DNA of 64,000 nt, from NCBI GenBank assembly GCA_015345905.1, contig JADDTR010000005.1, positions 310,001 through 374,000 on the forward strand, read 5' to 3'. Shown piece by piece: positions 25,948-38,283 of the stretch. A program made the position numbers and the translations under genes. Within the stretch, counting starts at the first letter, position 1. Each line of letters starts with the position of its first letter. The notes under the pieces were generated by a model, which was not told where the DNA came from, searched no databases, and saw only the letters and a list, made by a program, of their open reading frames with translations. Source of the DNA: Aotearoamyces nothofagi. Lineage: Eukaryota > Ascomycota > Leotiomycetes > Leotiales > Tympanidaceae.

Positions 25948-28596
25948 ATGGGACCAAAAGTTGCTTCAAGCAGGAGAGCGGAGGGCAAGGTTCTCAAAAA
26001 CACTTCGCAAGGCACCAAATTTGATATCCCACCCCGAAATTGGATTCGGGAAGAACTGAAAAGGTTTGGAGTTATCGGTGAGTATTAGGGCAATTTTATT
26101 ATAGAATGACCAGGAGCAAAATGACACTCTTGAAGACTTCATGTTCCATGTATGTCCTTGAATACTGTATTTACTGACAATTAATTTTCTTCAGGAACTG
26201 AGAACGTCAGGGCTGCAGATCTCGATGAATCTCGAGCGCATCCCATGTTTGCAAGGGAGAATTGGCCCGATATTTCTGACGAGCGGTTCAGAGCTCTTGC
26301 CCAGAGTATTGCTCTAGCAACTATGCTTATCAATGTCAGCATGCCATACTTTGCTTCATGGCTGCCCAATGCAAAGTTCTCGCACGGCTATGATGAGCGT
26401 TATGACGAAGAGTATGATTTTGGTGGGGACGAATTTGTTCCCCAGACAGTGATAATCGATGAGAATCCGGCCAACATCGACAAGGCTAACGCTATATTCG
26501 ACAATATCTCAAAAGTAGTTTCATGGAAGGAAGATCCTGATATGTGGGCTGGCAGAGGATGGGCAGGGTATACTAGTTCGGCGTATCCATCACCAGAGAC
26601 GGCGCCGACTGTGATGAGGCCGACCGACGCCCCTGAGGCTGTTCTAGAAATGGACAGAGAGTGCAGATATGACAACAAAGATACCAAACATCGCCACAAT
26701 ACAATATTCATTGCAACCGAGTACATCGATGCTATTCTCGCGTCTGAGGTAGACAGTGAGCAGTATTTAGTAGCCGCCTTTCATTGTGCACATACAATGG
26801 TGCATGAGATTGGTCACCTCATCTTCTGGCACAATTTTGGCCACTGGAACAAGTTTTGGCTAGAGCCGTCCGTCAATGATGACTGCCTCCACGAGCTGGG
26901 ATGTAGTTTCATCGCCTGGCTATTTGGAGGTTGGATACCGGAACCGATCCAAGCCGGCAGCGACGGGGACTTTCGGGCATTCCGCAATGGGTTACGTTGG
27001 GTAAAGCAACTCAGTCGGCCGATGAGCCGCCCGGAGTGGCGGATCGAATACTCAATGCCCTTTGCAACTGTCCAAAAGCTAATGACGCAGGCTACTTGGG
27101 AACCCTTCAAGGACAACCTTCAGGAGATAAGAACGTCAAAACGTGTCAGAACAGAGCTCTTACAGCCTAGGACTCCTTTCAAAAGAGGCCAGCATGCAAG
27201 GATAGCAATTTGCAGAAAACTACCAGGCCCCGGTGGCTGGGTTTGGATACACGACGCAGAACCGGGTGGTTATTACCGGTTTGACGAGGACATGGTTGAA
27301 CCGGACGAGTATTATGATTTAGAAGAGAGCGAAACCGACCATGAGCCGAACACAGGATACTCTTTTCCATCGATGGCTATTGGATCCTCTTCACCTCCCG
27401 AAGAGGGTACTATTAACAGGGTCCCACCTTTTGGCTTCATCGATCCCGACTGGGATGACTCTGGTGCTGCAGCTCCTGTCCCACATCCAGCCAGAACTCC
27501 TCATCTGACTCGTCCTGACCCGCCTCCTGCTCTACCCCCGACCGATGCTCCAGCCAGGCCTCATCATCCGAAACCAGAAGCCGCTGCCAACAATGATGAA
27601 GAAGACGAACCCGGATGGACAGAATTCCGCATCACGTGGAAGGGGAAAATATCCCAAGATTCCGTCAACAGTCTCATAGCCGAAGCGAAGAAGCGTAAAA
27701 GGCCCGAAGGCGACAACGGCAAAGGCAGCTCTCCCGATAGCAAGAGACAGAAGAAAGCTGCCGCTCCCCGCCCACTTCTCCCTCCTATTTATTCAGTGCC
27801 GCTTTTTGGTACCTGGAACGTGGCTTGCCTCATGAGACTATGCGATATCATGGGCCTCGTCCGGACCAGTGATAAACATGCTCTAATTGAGCGATTAAGA
27901 GCCCAGTTCAGAGAACGAAGCAGGGCGAAACAACGCGCGGAAGCGGCAGCACTGGCACCACCAGCAGCAGAACCAGCACCATTCATCGAACCCGAGATAG
28001 ACGAGGAATTGCGCGCGGTGCGAAAGCCCGTATACTTCAAGTTCAAGGGCGGACTCGAAAAGTTCCGGGTCGGCACGATTGCACAGCTACTCCAGAAGAC
28101 GTTTGGCGTCGATGCCGAGAACGTGATCCTCCGTCTAGGTGGTCGTGGAGGTGCCATTCTCAAACAAGGCACTGCTTGCAACCTCTACGGCAAGGACGGT
28201 TGGGATGACGTTCAATGGTTCGAAATCACGGACATCCTAGACCAGCCAGTGAGTGAAAGGGCCCAGGATCCAGCCGGCAAAGTAGCGGCGAAGAAGAACA
28301 GAGCCATCCCACCGTCCTTTAACAGCGCACCCAAAACTGCCACATATGATGGCGAGCCTATCGATCCCGCTAGTACTCCTGGCAGTCCGCCCCAGACACC
28401 GCGGACGAAGAGGCTGACGAGAAAGAATTTCAGCAGGGATCTGAATGCGCTGGATAGGAAGATCGTGCAGCTAGATAAAAATACAGAGGCGGTAGAGGAG
28501 TTGACGACCAGTTTGCTAGAGCATGGGCAGAGAATTGCTTTGCTAGAACGGCAGTCGTTAGGACCGAGGGGTGGGTTGAGGAATAGAGAAGTTTAA
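25948..28596 (+). CDS. uncharacterised protein with zincin-like HExxH motif and SAP-like segment
   Basis: 843 aa from two exons, 25948-26077 and 26195-28596. The 117-nt intron (GTGAGT...TTCAG) is long for this window. Residues 247-251 read HEIGH, the HExxH zinc-peptidase signature, followed by LIFWHNFGHW. Glu277 sits in a second conserved-looking block (DDCLHELGCSFIAW) and could be the third zinc ligand as in gluzincins. The middle is proline-rich and disordered. About 581-620 resembles a SAP-type helix-turn-helix (MGLVRTSDKHALIERLRAQF). About 656-725 is a compact region I do not recognise. The tail is predicted coiled coil. There is no signal peptide, and KR-rich stretches (KKRKRPEG) suggest a nuclear location. 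The peptidase assignment is inference from motifs only. Confidence 0.75.
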
Positions 28597-29333
28597 GCCT
28601 TTACCGGAGTACTTGGTTTGGACTTTGGTTTAGACTTTGGAGGCTCCCTTTTTTTCCTTTCTCTCCTTTTTTGTTAGATCAGGATAGGCTGCTGCACCTC
28701 ACCTAACAGGCCGCAATATTGAGTTTGACCCCATACTCGGTAGTGGAGTAGGGTTCCAAGTAATAGGGTAGGGTAGAAGCATTGCTTGACTTTATAAGGA
28801 CTATACACTTTGCTTGATTTCGATGAGCAAAAATAATAATATGGGACGCTCTTTTGTTACCGTCGAAATTTTTATAATTATAAGCTTAAAATTATACTTA
28901 GAAATCACTAGATGAATACCGTGATATTTGTTGTTGCAATTTGACACAAAGTTGTGGGCTGCGGTGTTTTGTAGTTGATGCTTGCTTGCTTGCTTGCTTG
29001 CTTAAGGTACAGGTTGGTAGGAATACCACTCAAGGTGGCTCCCGCTACTGCTGCCTAAGGCATCGCTTTACTGACGTACCGGTACTGGCCCTCAGATTTC
29101 GACATTTATGCATTCATTTCGAGGATTAGCGTCAACCCCAACTTTTTATGCTGGATTATAAATACAGCTACGTCGGTAAGGCACGCTACGCAGATGCATT
29201 CCACTTTGATTATTCAGCTTATAGAAGCAAGAGGAAACACGAGGAGATATATATATTTATATGTGCACATATTCCTCACTAGTCTTCATAATCATCGTCT
29301 ATTAAAGCTCAGTCGCGCTTTCTATCTTGCAAC
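28597..29333. other. intergenic / promoter of Gal80-like gene
   Basis: About 740 bp. It holds a GCTT tetramer run (28980-29005) and, at 29247-29263, an AT-rich TATA-like stretch about 75-85 nt upstream of the next start codon. No gene is seen. Confidence 0.5.
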
Positions 29334-30533
29334 ATGACACCGATTCGGGTCGGTATTCTCGGTCTCTCGCCGGGATCATGGGCTGCAAAAGCCCATTTGC
29401 CATACCTCACGAGTTCTGAATCCAAGTTCCAGATTGTCGCTGTTTGTAATTCCTCGGCCCAGAGTTCAAAGAAAGCCATCGCAGACTTTAAGCTCAGTGG
29501 AGACGTGAAAGCTTATGGAAGCCCTCAAGGCACGCTGTTATTCTATCAACTCACTCTCTTCTAACTAGTATTCCAGATCTTGCTCTTGATAAGGATGTTG
29601 ATCTGGTCGTCTGCGCCGTCCGTGTTGACCGTCATTATGCGACAATCATTCCAGCACTGGAGGCTGGCAAGAATGTCTTTGTAGAATGGCCGCTTGGGAA
29701 AGACCTCCAACAGGCCGAGGAGCTGACCAGGTTGGCTAAGGAAAACAACGTTAAGATGAACGTGATTGGACTTCAAGGCCGATACGATTCCGTCGTCCAG
29801 ACCTTGAAAAAGGCTATCGAGTCAGGAAGGATTGGAAAGGTTCTTAGTAGTACAGTGACTGGTACAGACTTGATTGGCGGGCCAACAACTTCCCAGCGTC
29901 TTCAATACACTATTGATCGTGAGTTTGGAGGTAACACCCTGACCATTGGGTTCATGCACTGCCTCGATACTATTCACGCTGGTAGGCCACTTATAGACAT
30001 ATATCCATCATAATACCCGCTAACGGCAAATAGTTCTCGGAGAATTCGAGACCTTTACCTCTCTCATCTCCAATCAGCGCAAGACAGTCGCGCTTCTAGA
30101 CTCGGAGAACAAAATCATCCAGAGCGATCTAAAGAGTACCAGCCCTGATCAGATCTACGTACACGGGGAGCTCGAGTCGGGCGCTGTTTTGGGCATCAAT
30201 ATCAATGGTGCTCCGCCTTTCAAGGGCGTGCCGGGACTCGAATGGCGCATTGTCGGTGAGAAGGGCGAGATCAGAGTGTTGGGTGGCTTCTGCCACATTC
30301 AGATCGTTGGAGCTTCGAGCATCGAGCTCTATGACTTTGAGAAGGACACGGTGGAAAAGCTTGGATCTGTACCAGGGGCTCCACTGGAGGACTGGAGCCC
30401 GGCCCCTAGAAATGTAGGAAGAGTATACGAGGCCATTGCTGCGGGTGACACAGACCTCTTGTGTTCTTTTGAAGGGGCGGTTAAAAGGCATAGGTTTATT
30501 GATGCCATTTACAAGCAGAACCCCCAAGTATAA
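29334..30533 (+). CDS. Gal80-like NAD(P)-binding Gfo/Idh/MocA-family protein
   Basis: 366 aa from 29334-29529, 29577-29981 and 30034-30533. The first intron (47 nt) must be GC-AG: GCACGC...TTCCAG with a CTAAC branch site. That junction restores YGSPQDLALDKDVDLVVCAV, and no GT donor keeps the frame. The second intron is GT-AG (52 nt). The N-terminal Rossmann domain reads VGILGLSPGSWAAKAHLPYL and later FVEWPLGKDLQQAEEL, LQGRYDSVV. These follow the order of yeast Gal80 (GWAIKTHYPA, FVEWALA, SLQGR). The usual catalytic EKP of this family is EWP here, as in Gal80, which suggests a regulatory or altered-substrate protein rather than a standard dehydrogenase. No galactose genes lie nearby, so the role is open. 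Confidence 0.85.
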
Positions 30534-31119
30534 GGGTTTGGATAGCACTAGGCTACCAATTACAGATTGCTATTTCGTTCTAAATAATTACATCGGGGAG
30601 CTGCAGTTCAAGTTGCACCCTCTGAAAGTCCTTCCGTGCTCCCTTCTCTACATCTAACCTAAAGTCAAGTTTCTAGTAAGTTGTAAAGATGAGAAATAGC
30701 TCCGAAGAATTGTAAACGTAAATCCTAGAGCGTCGATTGCGGATATGGTCCATATCTTTACCGATGAAGGGCGCCGTCTAATGAAAGGGTCCAAATCGAA
30801 CAATCGATCAATACTATTCAGTCTTGAAAACTGCTACAAAGCAGACTTTATGTATATACAATGTCAGTTTTTTCAAAAATATTCCCCGATCTCGTTCTCT
30901 TCTAATATTCCAATGCTACCATGCCTCATTCCTCCAACTCCCATCGATCATTATTAGCCTATAGTCATGATCAGATCCTAGATTCTCTCAAAGAAGCCTA
31001 ACTATGAATCATTCCCAAGATTCTCTTTTCCACATTCATGTACGTCATATCCTCTCTATGAACATCATCAGTCATGTCCTCGTATTATCATCTTCCTCCT
31101 CTTCTAGTTGTGTATACTC
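30534..31119. other. convergent intergenic region
   Basis: About 590 bp between the 3' ends of the Gal80-like gene (+) and the first MFS gene (-). No gene, repeat or hairpin stands out. Confidence 0.5.
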
Positions 31120-32813
31120 TCACTCTTCACCTTCAGTCACCACTTCGGTCACATCCATAACGTCCTCTTGCTTTCCTACATCGTCCTTGGACTCAGCAGT
31201 ACTAGGCTTCTTTCTCTCAATCATAAAGCACTGTACAGTACCAACTAGAGCGATGATGGCATTACCAAACCACGCCAGCCCATTCATTCCACCTCTAATT
31301 CCAATCATATAGAGATAACCCGAGATAGGTGGCGACACGGTCCTACAAGCGGCTCCTGCCGACGCTGCCAATCCATTTACCTTCCCCAAGACGCTCTTAC
31401 TCGGTGTTGCTTCCTTGATTAAAATCAACAAGAGTGGATACGCAATGATTTGTAAGATGTTGCGAATCGCGAGACAGGTGTATATACCTGGGAAGAGGAA
31501 TTTAGATGGAAGCATTGGTAGATATGGCATCAAAAGGTATGGAATTGGATGGAGCACGGAGACGATGATGAAGAGGCGAAAGATGCCAAGAATACCGGCC
31601 ATAATGGGAAATATAACTGCTTGCACAAAGAGAGCAATGACTCCATTCACAGACATTATCATGCCTACTGTGCCCATCGAAAGACCGAGGCCCCCCGCAG
31701 ATGGGAGAGCTAAGAGATATTTGGTTGAGGAACCAGGGGCGGGATCATCTTCTAAGAAAATGGGAAGGAGGTGGTCGAAGGACATAGAGTGGTATGTGAA
31801 GATACTCAGCGCGATGATGGGCGCAATCACCGGCTTAGTGAAGACCTTTTGGACGCAAGTGTTTTGTGTTTGGTCGCACCATTGCGCACCAGAATGTGCC
31901 GATCTACCATTGAATGTTCCATACGTTTCAGCACGGAGATCTACTGCTGGGGTCTTAATAGCATCTGCAGTAACCATCAAAGGGGTTTCCTCAGACGCGT
32001 AAGTATCATTTGGCAATAATACGCGGGGCTGCATGTCTGGATGGGTCTCTTCTAGGAGGAAGTAGCCAGCAAGAATGCTGATCAGAAGTAGAGAGGCGCA
32101 TATGAGATTGGGCAAGAGGTACGGGAAGCGTCCAAATAGCCCATGCTGGGAAAAGGTATCGGGGAATGAATTCGCTGGATCTGCAAACGTACCACCGATT
32201 GCAGGGCCAATTATAGTCCCTATGCTCCACACAAATGGCATAACTGAGTATGCTCGTGCTGTTGCTGTTAGCATCATTCATGTGCAGATAATGTATGGGG
32301 GGAATTATACTTACGTTCGTGCTCTGGCTTTGTGACCAATTCTCCAACCATAGTTTGTATAACTCCAATGTTCCCATTGAGAAAGCCCCCCAATATTCTA
32401 CCGAGAAGGGCAAGCCATATATTGGATGACAAGCCAAGTATGATCATTGATAACATGGTTCCAGCGCAGCCAGTAAGCAAGACTGGCTTACGACCTATCC
32501 TATCAGATAAGCCGCCCCAATACATGCCTGTGAGCGACTCGGCCAGGGCGAAGGCCGAGATGAGAAGACCAGCGTAGAAAGAGGCATCTTCTTCGTCGCC
32601 GACGTGAAACTTCTTGACGAGTGACCACGCGTATGGGAAGATGGATGTAAGAGCAATTGGCTCTGCGAGACGAACGATTGCTACTCTACGTCAACGAGTT
32701 GGCCAATATGAAGCACGTCCGAAGACGAGAAGCAGCGGCTCACCAAGTAAGAAGAGCTGTGCAGTTGGAAACGCCCCGGGGTCTCGAGTTGATCTCTGTT
32801 TGGTCAGATACAT
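31120..32813 (-). CDS. MFS transporter (DHA1-like), probable vacuolar or plasma-membrane exporter
   Basis: 524 aa from 32813-32744, 32680-32315 and 32258-31120. The first intron is 63 nt (GTGAGC...AGTAG) and restores FPTAQLFLLAIVRLAEPIAL, typical of this fungal MFS subfamily. The second intron (56 nt) has two in-frame acceptors 6 nt apart (CTAACAGCAACAG). I chose the downstream one because it yields PEHEPRAYSVMPFVWSIG, the usual family sequence; the other inserts two residues. MFS motif A is seen as GGLSDRIGRKPVLL. About twelve membrane segments follow, with a soluble loop in the middle and an acidic C-terminus. The start at 32813 is the only ATG found in frame close by, and another upstream exon cannot be excluded. 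Substrate unknown. Confidence 0.88.
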
Positions 32814-35247
32814 TGCTCGAAGACGTGGCTTGGTTCTTACGCCTTGGACACCGCAATTGAGCTTTGGATTCGGTGAAAGAGGCTCAGCTCAGCTCAGCTC
32901 AGCCCGTGTCCTTGAAGATGCTCTGCAGACGTCCAGAGAGATGCTAATGGCCTCGTTGAATGGCAGCAGAGAAGAAGAAAGAAGATATGCTCGGCGAGGA
33001 GAAGAGAGGGAATGAAGAGGGGGAAAAGAGAAGAAGCAGTGCAGACCGTCTTCTTTTCCGCGTGACGGCAATATTTACTAGCACGCATGGTCGCTATGGC
33101 CGCCAAAGCACCTGGCCCCGCAATGGCCGCCAAACGGTGACACGCGGGCACTACAAGGCCAATGCAGGCGCTAGTGGGCTGGATCTAACGGCATTGAAAG
33201 GGGAGGGCGGCGCGTGATTGGATGGGAGGAGGAGCGACTATCGGAAGAGCTGCGTAGCGTGGTATCGCGCACGGACACCCGAGACAATGTAGATAAAGAT
33301 AGGCGGCGTGGGAATCGGCGGCGACGACGTGCGTTTCCAGATCCTTCGAGATGTGCAGATATATAGTGGCAGATGTATCCTGCAGTGTACTAAATACCGT
33401 ATATAATATAAATATATTAATATTACTGTTATCCTCCGTTTAAATCCCTAGAGGCAACATTGGGAATTAACAAAAAGGGAGTGTGTTCAGAATGACGTCC
33501 ATTTTGAGTCTGCTAGTAGTCTGGCGATGTCTCTCGAAGCCCTCAGGACAGACTGGAGCACACTGGAGCACATTGCACTACCCTATGACCCGGTCTCTGC
33601 AGCCCAGGGAGGTGCCTGTAGCAGGACGTTGTATCCCCAGCGCTGTTTCGTACTCTGTAGACTGTCGCTCCTGTACATGTACAGCACCGCCGCCAGCCGC
33701 CAGCCAGCCACGTCCCGAATGTTCGTTCACCATCACACTGCAGAACTGCAATGCAGCAGGAGCACATAGTTCCACAGCAGGATTGTACATATGCAGAGCA
33801 GATATCTGCACCACTGTCGCAAACGCTCCCGACTCGTCGGTACTCGAGCTGGCTGCTTTTCATGACTGTGCAGTTGACAGGTCAGTTTCAACTCAGCTCC
33901 TTGTTGCTCTTTGTATTGGCATACGTATTACATAATAGATGGTAATAGGAGCACGGCTTCGAATTTGTTCACACAGATGATCAACCTCTGTCGCAGATAT
34001 TCTGTGCGAGCTGTGGTAAAGAAGCATCCATATGCTCGTTGTTACAACTCCACTAGCTATGTAACTTCCTTGCAGCAACAGCATTTCCTCTCGCTGCCAC
34101 AAGCTCTTTTGCTCTTTTGTTGTCGTCCACCGACTCGTCGTCACGATACAACTCTGTCGTTTTTGCATGTCGTCGGCATCTCCAAGATTCCTCAACGCTC
34201 CTCCCCTCCTGTAAGATGAAGCATCACGGGATCGACTAATGGACTCAGGATGATGCTGTGAAGCCTTATAATAGGGTGCTAAAACGTCTAAGGTAGGAGG
34301 AAAGAGCTTAGGCGTGGAAGCTGAAGGTGATGCTCGATAAGAGAATATCACCTGACTCCGCTAATATACGTGATGCCTGAAAGCCTAAGGCCAAGGACCC
34401 AGCACCTCGCACCTCCCAACACCTCCCCTCCCCTCCATTCCTCTCCTTCCCTCCGCCCCATCTTCCGCCCCTCCCCACCCCGCTCCCAAGTCCTCAACCC
34501 ACCCACCATCCCGCCCGCTCCGCCCGCTCCGCCTAACTCCCGAGCCCACTCGGCATACAACAAACACGGACCTCTGCTAGCTCGCCCGCCACGCGTTACT
34601 CGCCCACTCACCCATTCTCCGGCCCTTCCCTTCCGAACAAGCCCCGTCGTGCCCGTCAGGCCCGTCAGCTAAGCATACCGGAGCGAAACATGTGAGGCGG
34701 AAAATGAAAATAAAGAGGCCCCTCGGCCGCCCTGCTTGCACAGCCTACCCCCCTTACGAGTTGCTTTTTACCGTTGGGACCCCTTTTTTGTGCTTTTGTG
34801 CAAGGTGGGCGCAGCAGTCGTTGAGGAGGGCTTTTCATTTTTATGCCATCACGCCAGTTATGGACTTTTTGTGACTTGATAGCTGGGCTGTCCGGGTCCT
34901 GGGATACTGACACCATGGGGTGTTTTGGTTGCAAGGAGCTTTCTCCTTGTATAGAGTGCAAATATAGGCGGAAAGCAAAGCAATCGAGAATCGGCCATCT
35001 TGTTCAGCGTCTGGATGGTTTTAGAATGTGTTTTTTATTTGTTTTCCTTTTTGACTTGTTGGATACTCTATTCTGTATTATCGGTATCTAGGCATTTTAG
35101 AATCCTTCTAACCGTATGCCATCGTTCTTTATAAAAAATGCCGTCTATGTCTCCTATCGTGACCCTCGTTAACCCCCTTTTAAACATGTCTATCCCAAAT
35201 CTATATAAAACAACAAAAGAAACAAGCCCTCTCATCTCGAATCCATC
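32814..35247. other. intergenic, no gene seen
   Basis: 2.4 kb between the two MFS genes. It contains GCTCA pentamers (32881-32904), a polypurine stretch (32960-33040), AT-rich sequence near 33380-33420, and a C-rich stretch (34400-34560). Overlapping frames of 80-150 codons at 33483-34351 and 34348-34961 look non-coding. Confidence 0.5.
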
Positions 35248-37103
35248 TTACAACTTAATAGGATAGTTTTTCCTGATCTTCTCGCCATATTTTAAAATCA
35301 ACAATGGTGCCGGAATCAGCGCCAGTCCGATAAAGCCCAGGAGACTATTCCCCCATCCCAGACCCAGCGTCGCATACATCTTGGACCCAGCCAGCGGTAG
35401 GAACGCGCCGAAGAGACTTCTACTCGTCGTCATTGCCGCCACCGCACTAGCAGCAAACATGGGGAAACTGTCAATCATGTACGTTTGGAGTGGGATGAAG
35501 ACACCCATCATGCCGAAACCGAAGGGGACGAGCGCAATAATTGGGCAGATCCAGTGCACGGCGTAGTACGTGGTCCAGCCATACCAGAAGAATGAGATGG
35601 GGATAAAACAGGCGAAGAAGATGCAAGCTGGTAGTCGCATCTCGGGCTCGAAGATGCCGTTGTTGGCTTTCGTCATCCGAATGACCGTACTGTCGGATAT
35701 TCTGGAGACGATGGCGACGGCCGAGAAGAATCCTAAACCGATGCCCAGGTAGGCGAGACCGGTCATTTCAGGCTCCCAGCCATAGACAGATTCAAAGAGC
35801 GATGTGGTGGTGGTGAAGAGCAGGTATAAGAGGCCGTAGATGACTGCCATGTACAGAGAGAGGATGAAGACGATAGGGGATAGGCAGAGCATTTTTAGTG
35901 GACGCAACAGGCCATTGCGCATAATTTGACCTTTGCTGTGTGGAGTGCTATCGGCAGCATCATAGCATGAGCGAAGCTCTGGCCTGTTGAGCTCGATCCG
36001 GAGCTTGTGCGTTTTGTTACGTATCAGCACACGGGGATTTGTCTCCTTGTTCATGATCTCGATGAGGGCGGTAAGAACGGCTCCTGCTATCAGAAGAACC
36101 CAGAAAATCCAGCGCCAACCTGCACGCTGAGCAATGAAGCCACCGCAGATAGGACCGATGACTGGTCCCAAAAGGGGACCGACAGAGAAGATTGAGGTCG
36201 CGCGACCACGGCTCTCTACACTGAAGAGATCCACGATAACACCTCCGCCAATGGTCAAACAGCCCGCACCCCCGCAGCCAGCGAGGAAACGGAAGATGAT
36301 GAGGCTGGTAAGATTGGGGGCTAAAGCACAACCGATATGCCACACGACGAAGAACACGTTGGCCATGCCGAGGATGGGTCTTCGGCCATACATCTCTGAA
36401 AGGGGAGATAAAAATAGGGGACCAACGGCATAGCCGAGAACGAAGACGCTGACAACGAAGGCACTGAGGATAGTGGATGTATTTTCAAAATCAGCATCCA
36501 TGAACTGTACCCCAGGTGCGAACATGGAGCTGGCGAGAGGAGAGACGAATGTGATAGATGCGACGAGGCAGAGGAGAGTCCATTTCCGTTTTTCAGGAAA
36601 GTTGAGCGGATTGGCCTGGTCATCTTCTGATTCCCATCCAACAATTCCTTTATCAAGATCCATGAGCGGAATATGTTGTTGTGCCAGCCGTTGTCTTCTG
36701 TTAGTGCTCATTTTTGTGACAACGCGTGATAGGGTGCGCTTTATGGTTCCGTTCGTGACAGTCCGTTCGAGGCCATCTGCTGTAGCACTTACTGGCAGAG
36801 GCCTTCCTGCCTTGATAGACGCGCTTGTCTGGGAAAAGATCAGTATCTCTACTTCATCTCATACTGATTAATGCATACCGCAATTCTAAAGAGATCATCT
36901 TGATGTGCTGAATCCAACGCTTCTGCATCATCGCGGTCCGAATCAGGCTCTCCAATTTCCGAAGGTGTGTCCTCAGCATCCTTCTCTAGATCTTGGGTTC
37001 TCTCCTGATCAGAGTCATGTTCCGGAGTCAAAGTCCCTTGAACTGAAGACGGAGCAGTCAAATTCCGCTTCTCGGGATCCTCTACCCCTCTATCGGCAGC
37101 CAT
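35248..37103 (-). CDS. MFS multidrug-type transporter (DHA1, 12 TM)
   Basis: 601 aa from 37103-36879 and 36828-35248, with a 50-nt GT-AG intron (GTATGC...TCCCAG) between codons. The first exon encodes a hydrophilic, Asp/Glu-rich cytosolic N-terminus of about 120 aa with the second exon. Membrane segments begin near WTLLCLVASITFVSPLAS. Motif A appears as SPLSEMYGRRPIL, and the antiporter motif C as SVGPLLGPVIGPICGGF. The C-terminus ends shortly after TM12 (YGEKIRKNYPIKL). This is the usual organisation of fungal H+-coupled drug or toxin exporters. A shorter start at 36711 (MSTNRR) is in frame, but the spliced upstream exon is clean, so I prefer the long form. Substrate unknown. Confidence 0.9.
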
Positions 37104-38283
37104 CTTAGTTACTTGGCCTTGTCAATAATAATGCAGGTGCTAATATGAGTTGCAAACGCATGCAAGAATAAAATATGTGAAGAGTAATATGCGAGGTAGT
37201 CCAGGAAAATATGAATATATACCGACTGAAATATGAGGCTAAGGGAGGTCCCGTAGGGACAGCTATCACGTAGAGGAAGGATTAGATATAAATAAGATGT
37301 GGCCAAGACAAACCAGCGGGAATGATTGATCATTCTCGGATCATGGAAGAGATAAATGACCTCGGTCTGCACGGCTTCTACAGCTACACTCGAAAGGGAT
37401 GAAAATCCGACAAAGGAGCATCATCACATGCTAGACAGCTTGGAAGGCGTAGTGCGCTGGGCATCACCGGGCGTCACGGGCATTAAAACGTACTGTAGAT
37501 TTGGACAAAGCGTGCAAGTGATACGCAATGCTGGTTGCGCAATGATGTGCACGCAGAGTAATTATCTTCCAGTATTTCCAGTGGCCACCGGGTCTTGCGG
37601 TCGACGAGGTCTGCTTGTTTGTAGCAATGCTGCCAATCTCGGTGAAGATCCAGTTGCCGACATGGACGATGGCACAGCCCTGGCCGTAGATGGTAGCAGT
37701 GACGAGTTGGGAAAAAATGGAACCGTTTTGTGCGTGGCGTGGTTGGATCTCTGCCAAAGAACTCGAGCGTTCCTGGATTCATCCATAGAGAAAACACCTG
37801 ATGGCCTCACTTGCCAAGCAACCTCGGCATAATCGTTAGCGCACTGCTAAGACAGCAATCACGTGCAGCAATCACGTGCGGGTGCTGAGGCGGAGGAGGG
37901 AGAGGGGTGGACCATTAGAAGATTAGAAGCCATCGTCATACCAGATATCGTCATACCAGATGACCTATTCGCCTAATAGAAAAGTTGTAATAGTGGTAAG
38001 TGGTAGTGGCTTAGAATGATTGCGATGAGCTCAACACTTCCGCAGACTACCTCTACCAACCATAACCGCCAGCCCCACCACCGCCAAGCTCGCCGCCAAG
38101 CTCGCCGCCTCTTATCTCCATTCATCTCTTAGAGACACGAATGATTGCCTGCGTGGCCACTTCAGTCGTGAAATGTCTGAAGGAAGAGAGCAACCGCCTC
38201 CCCATATAGCAGTAGAGGTGATGGTGGATTCCGGGGGGAAAGTCTCATCTAATCTTTGGGTGGTAATATTTATAATAGGTAAT

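Noticed and set aside
37356-37832. 158-codon plus-strand frame with three overlapping minus-strand frames
   Set aside because: No recognisable domain and no way to choose between strands. Possibly decayed coding DNA but unsupported.
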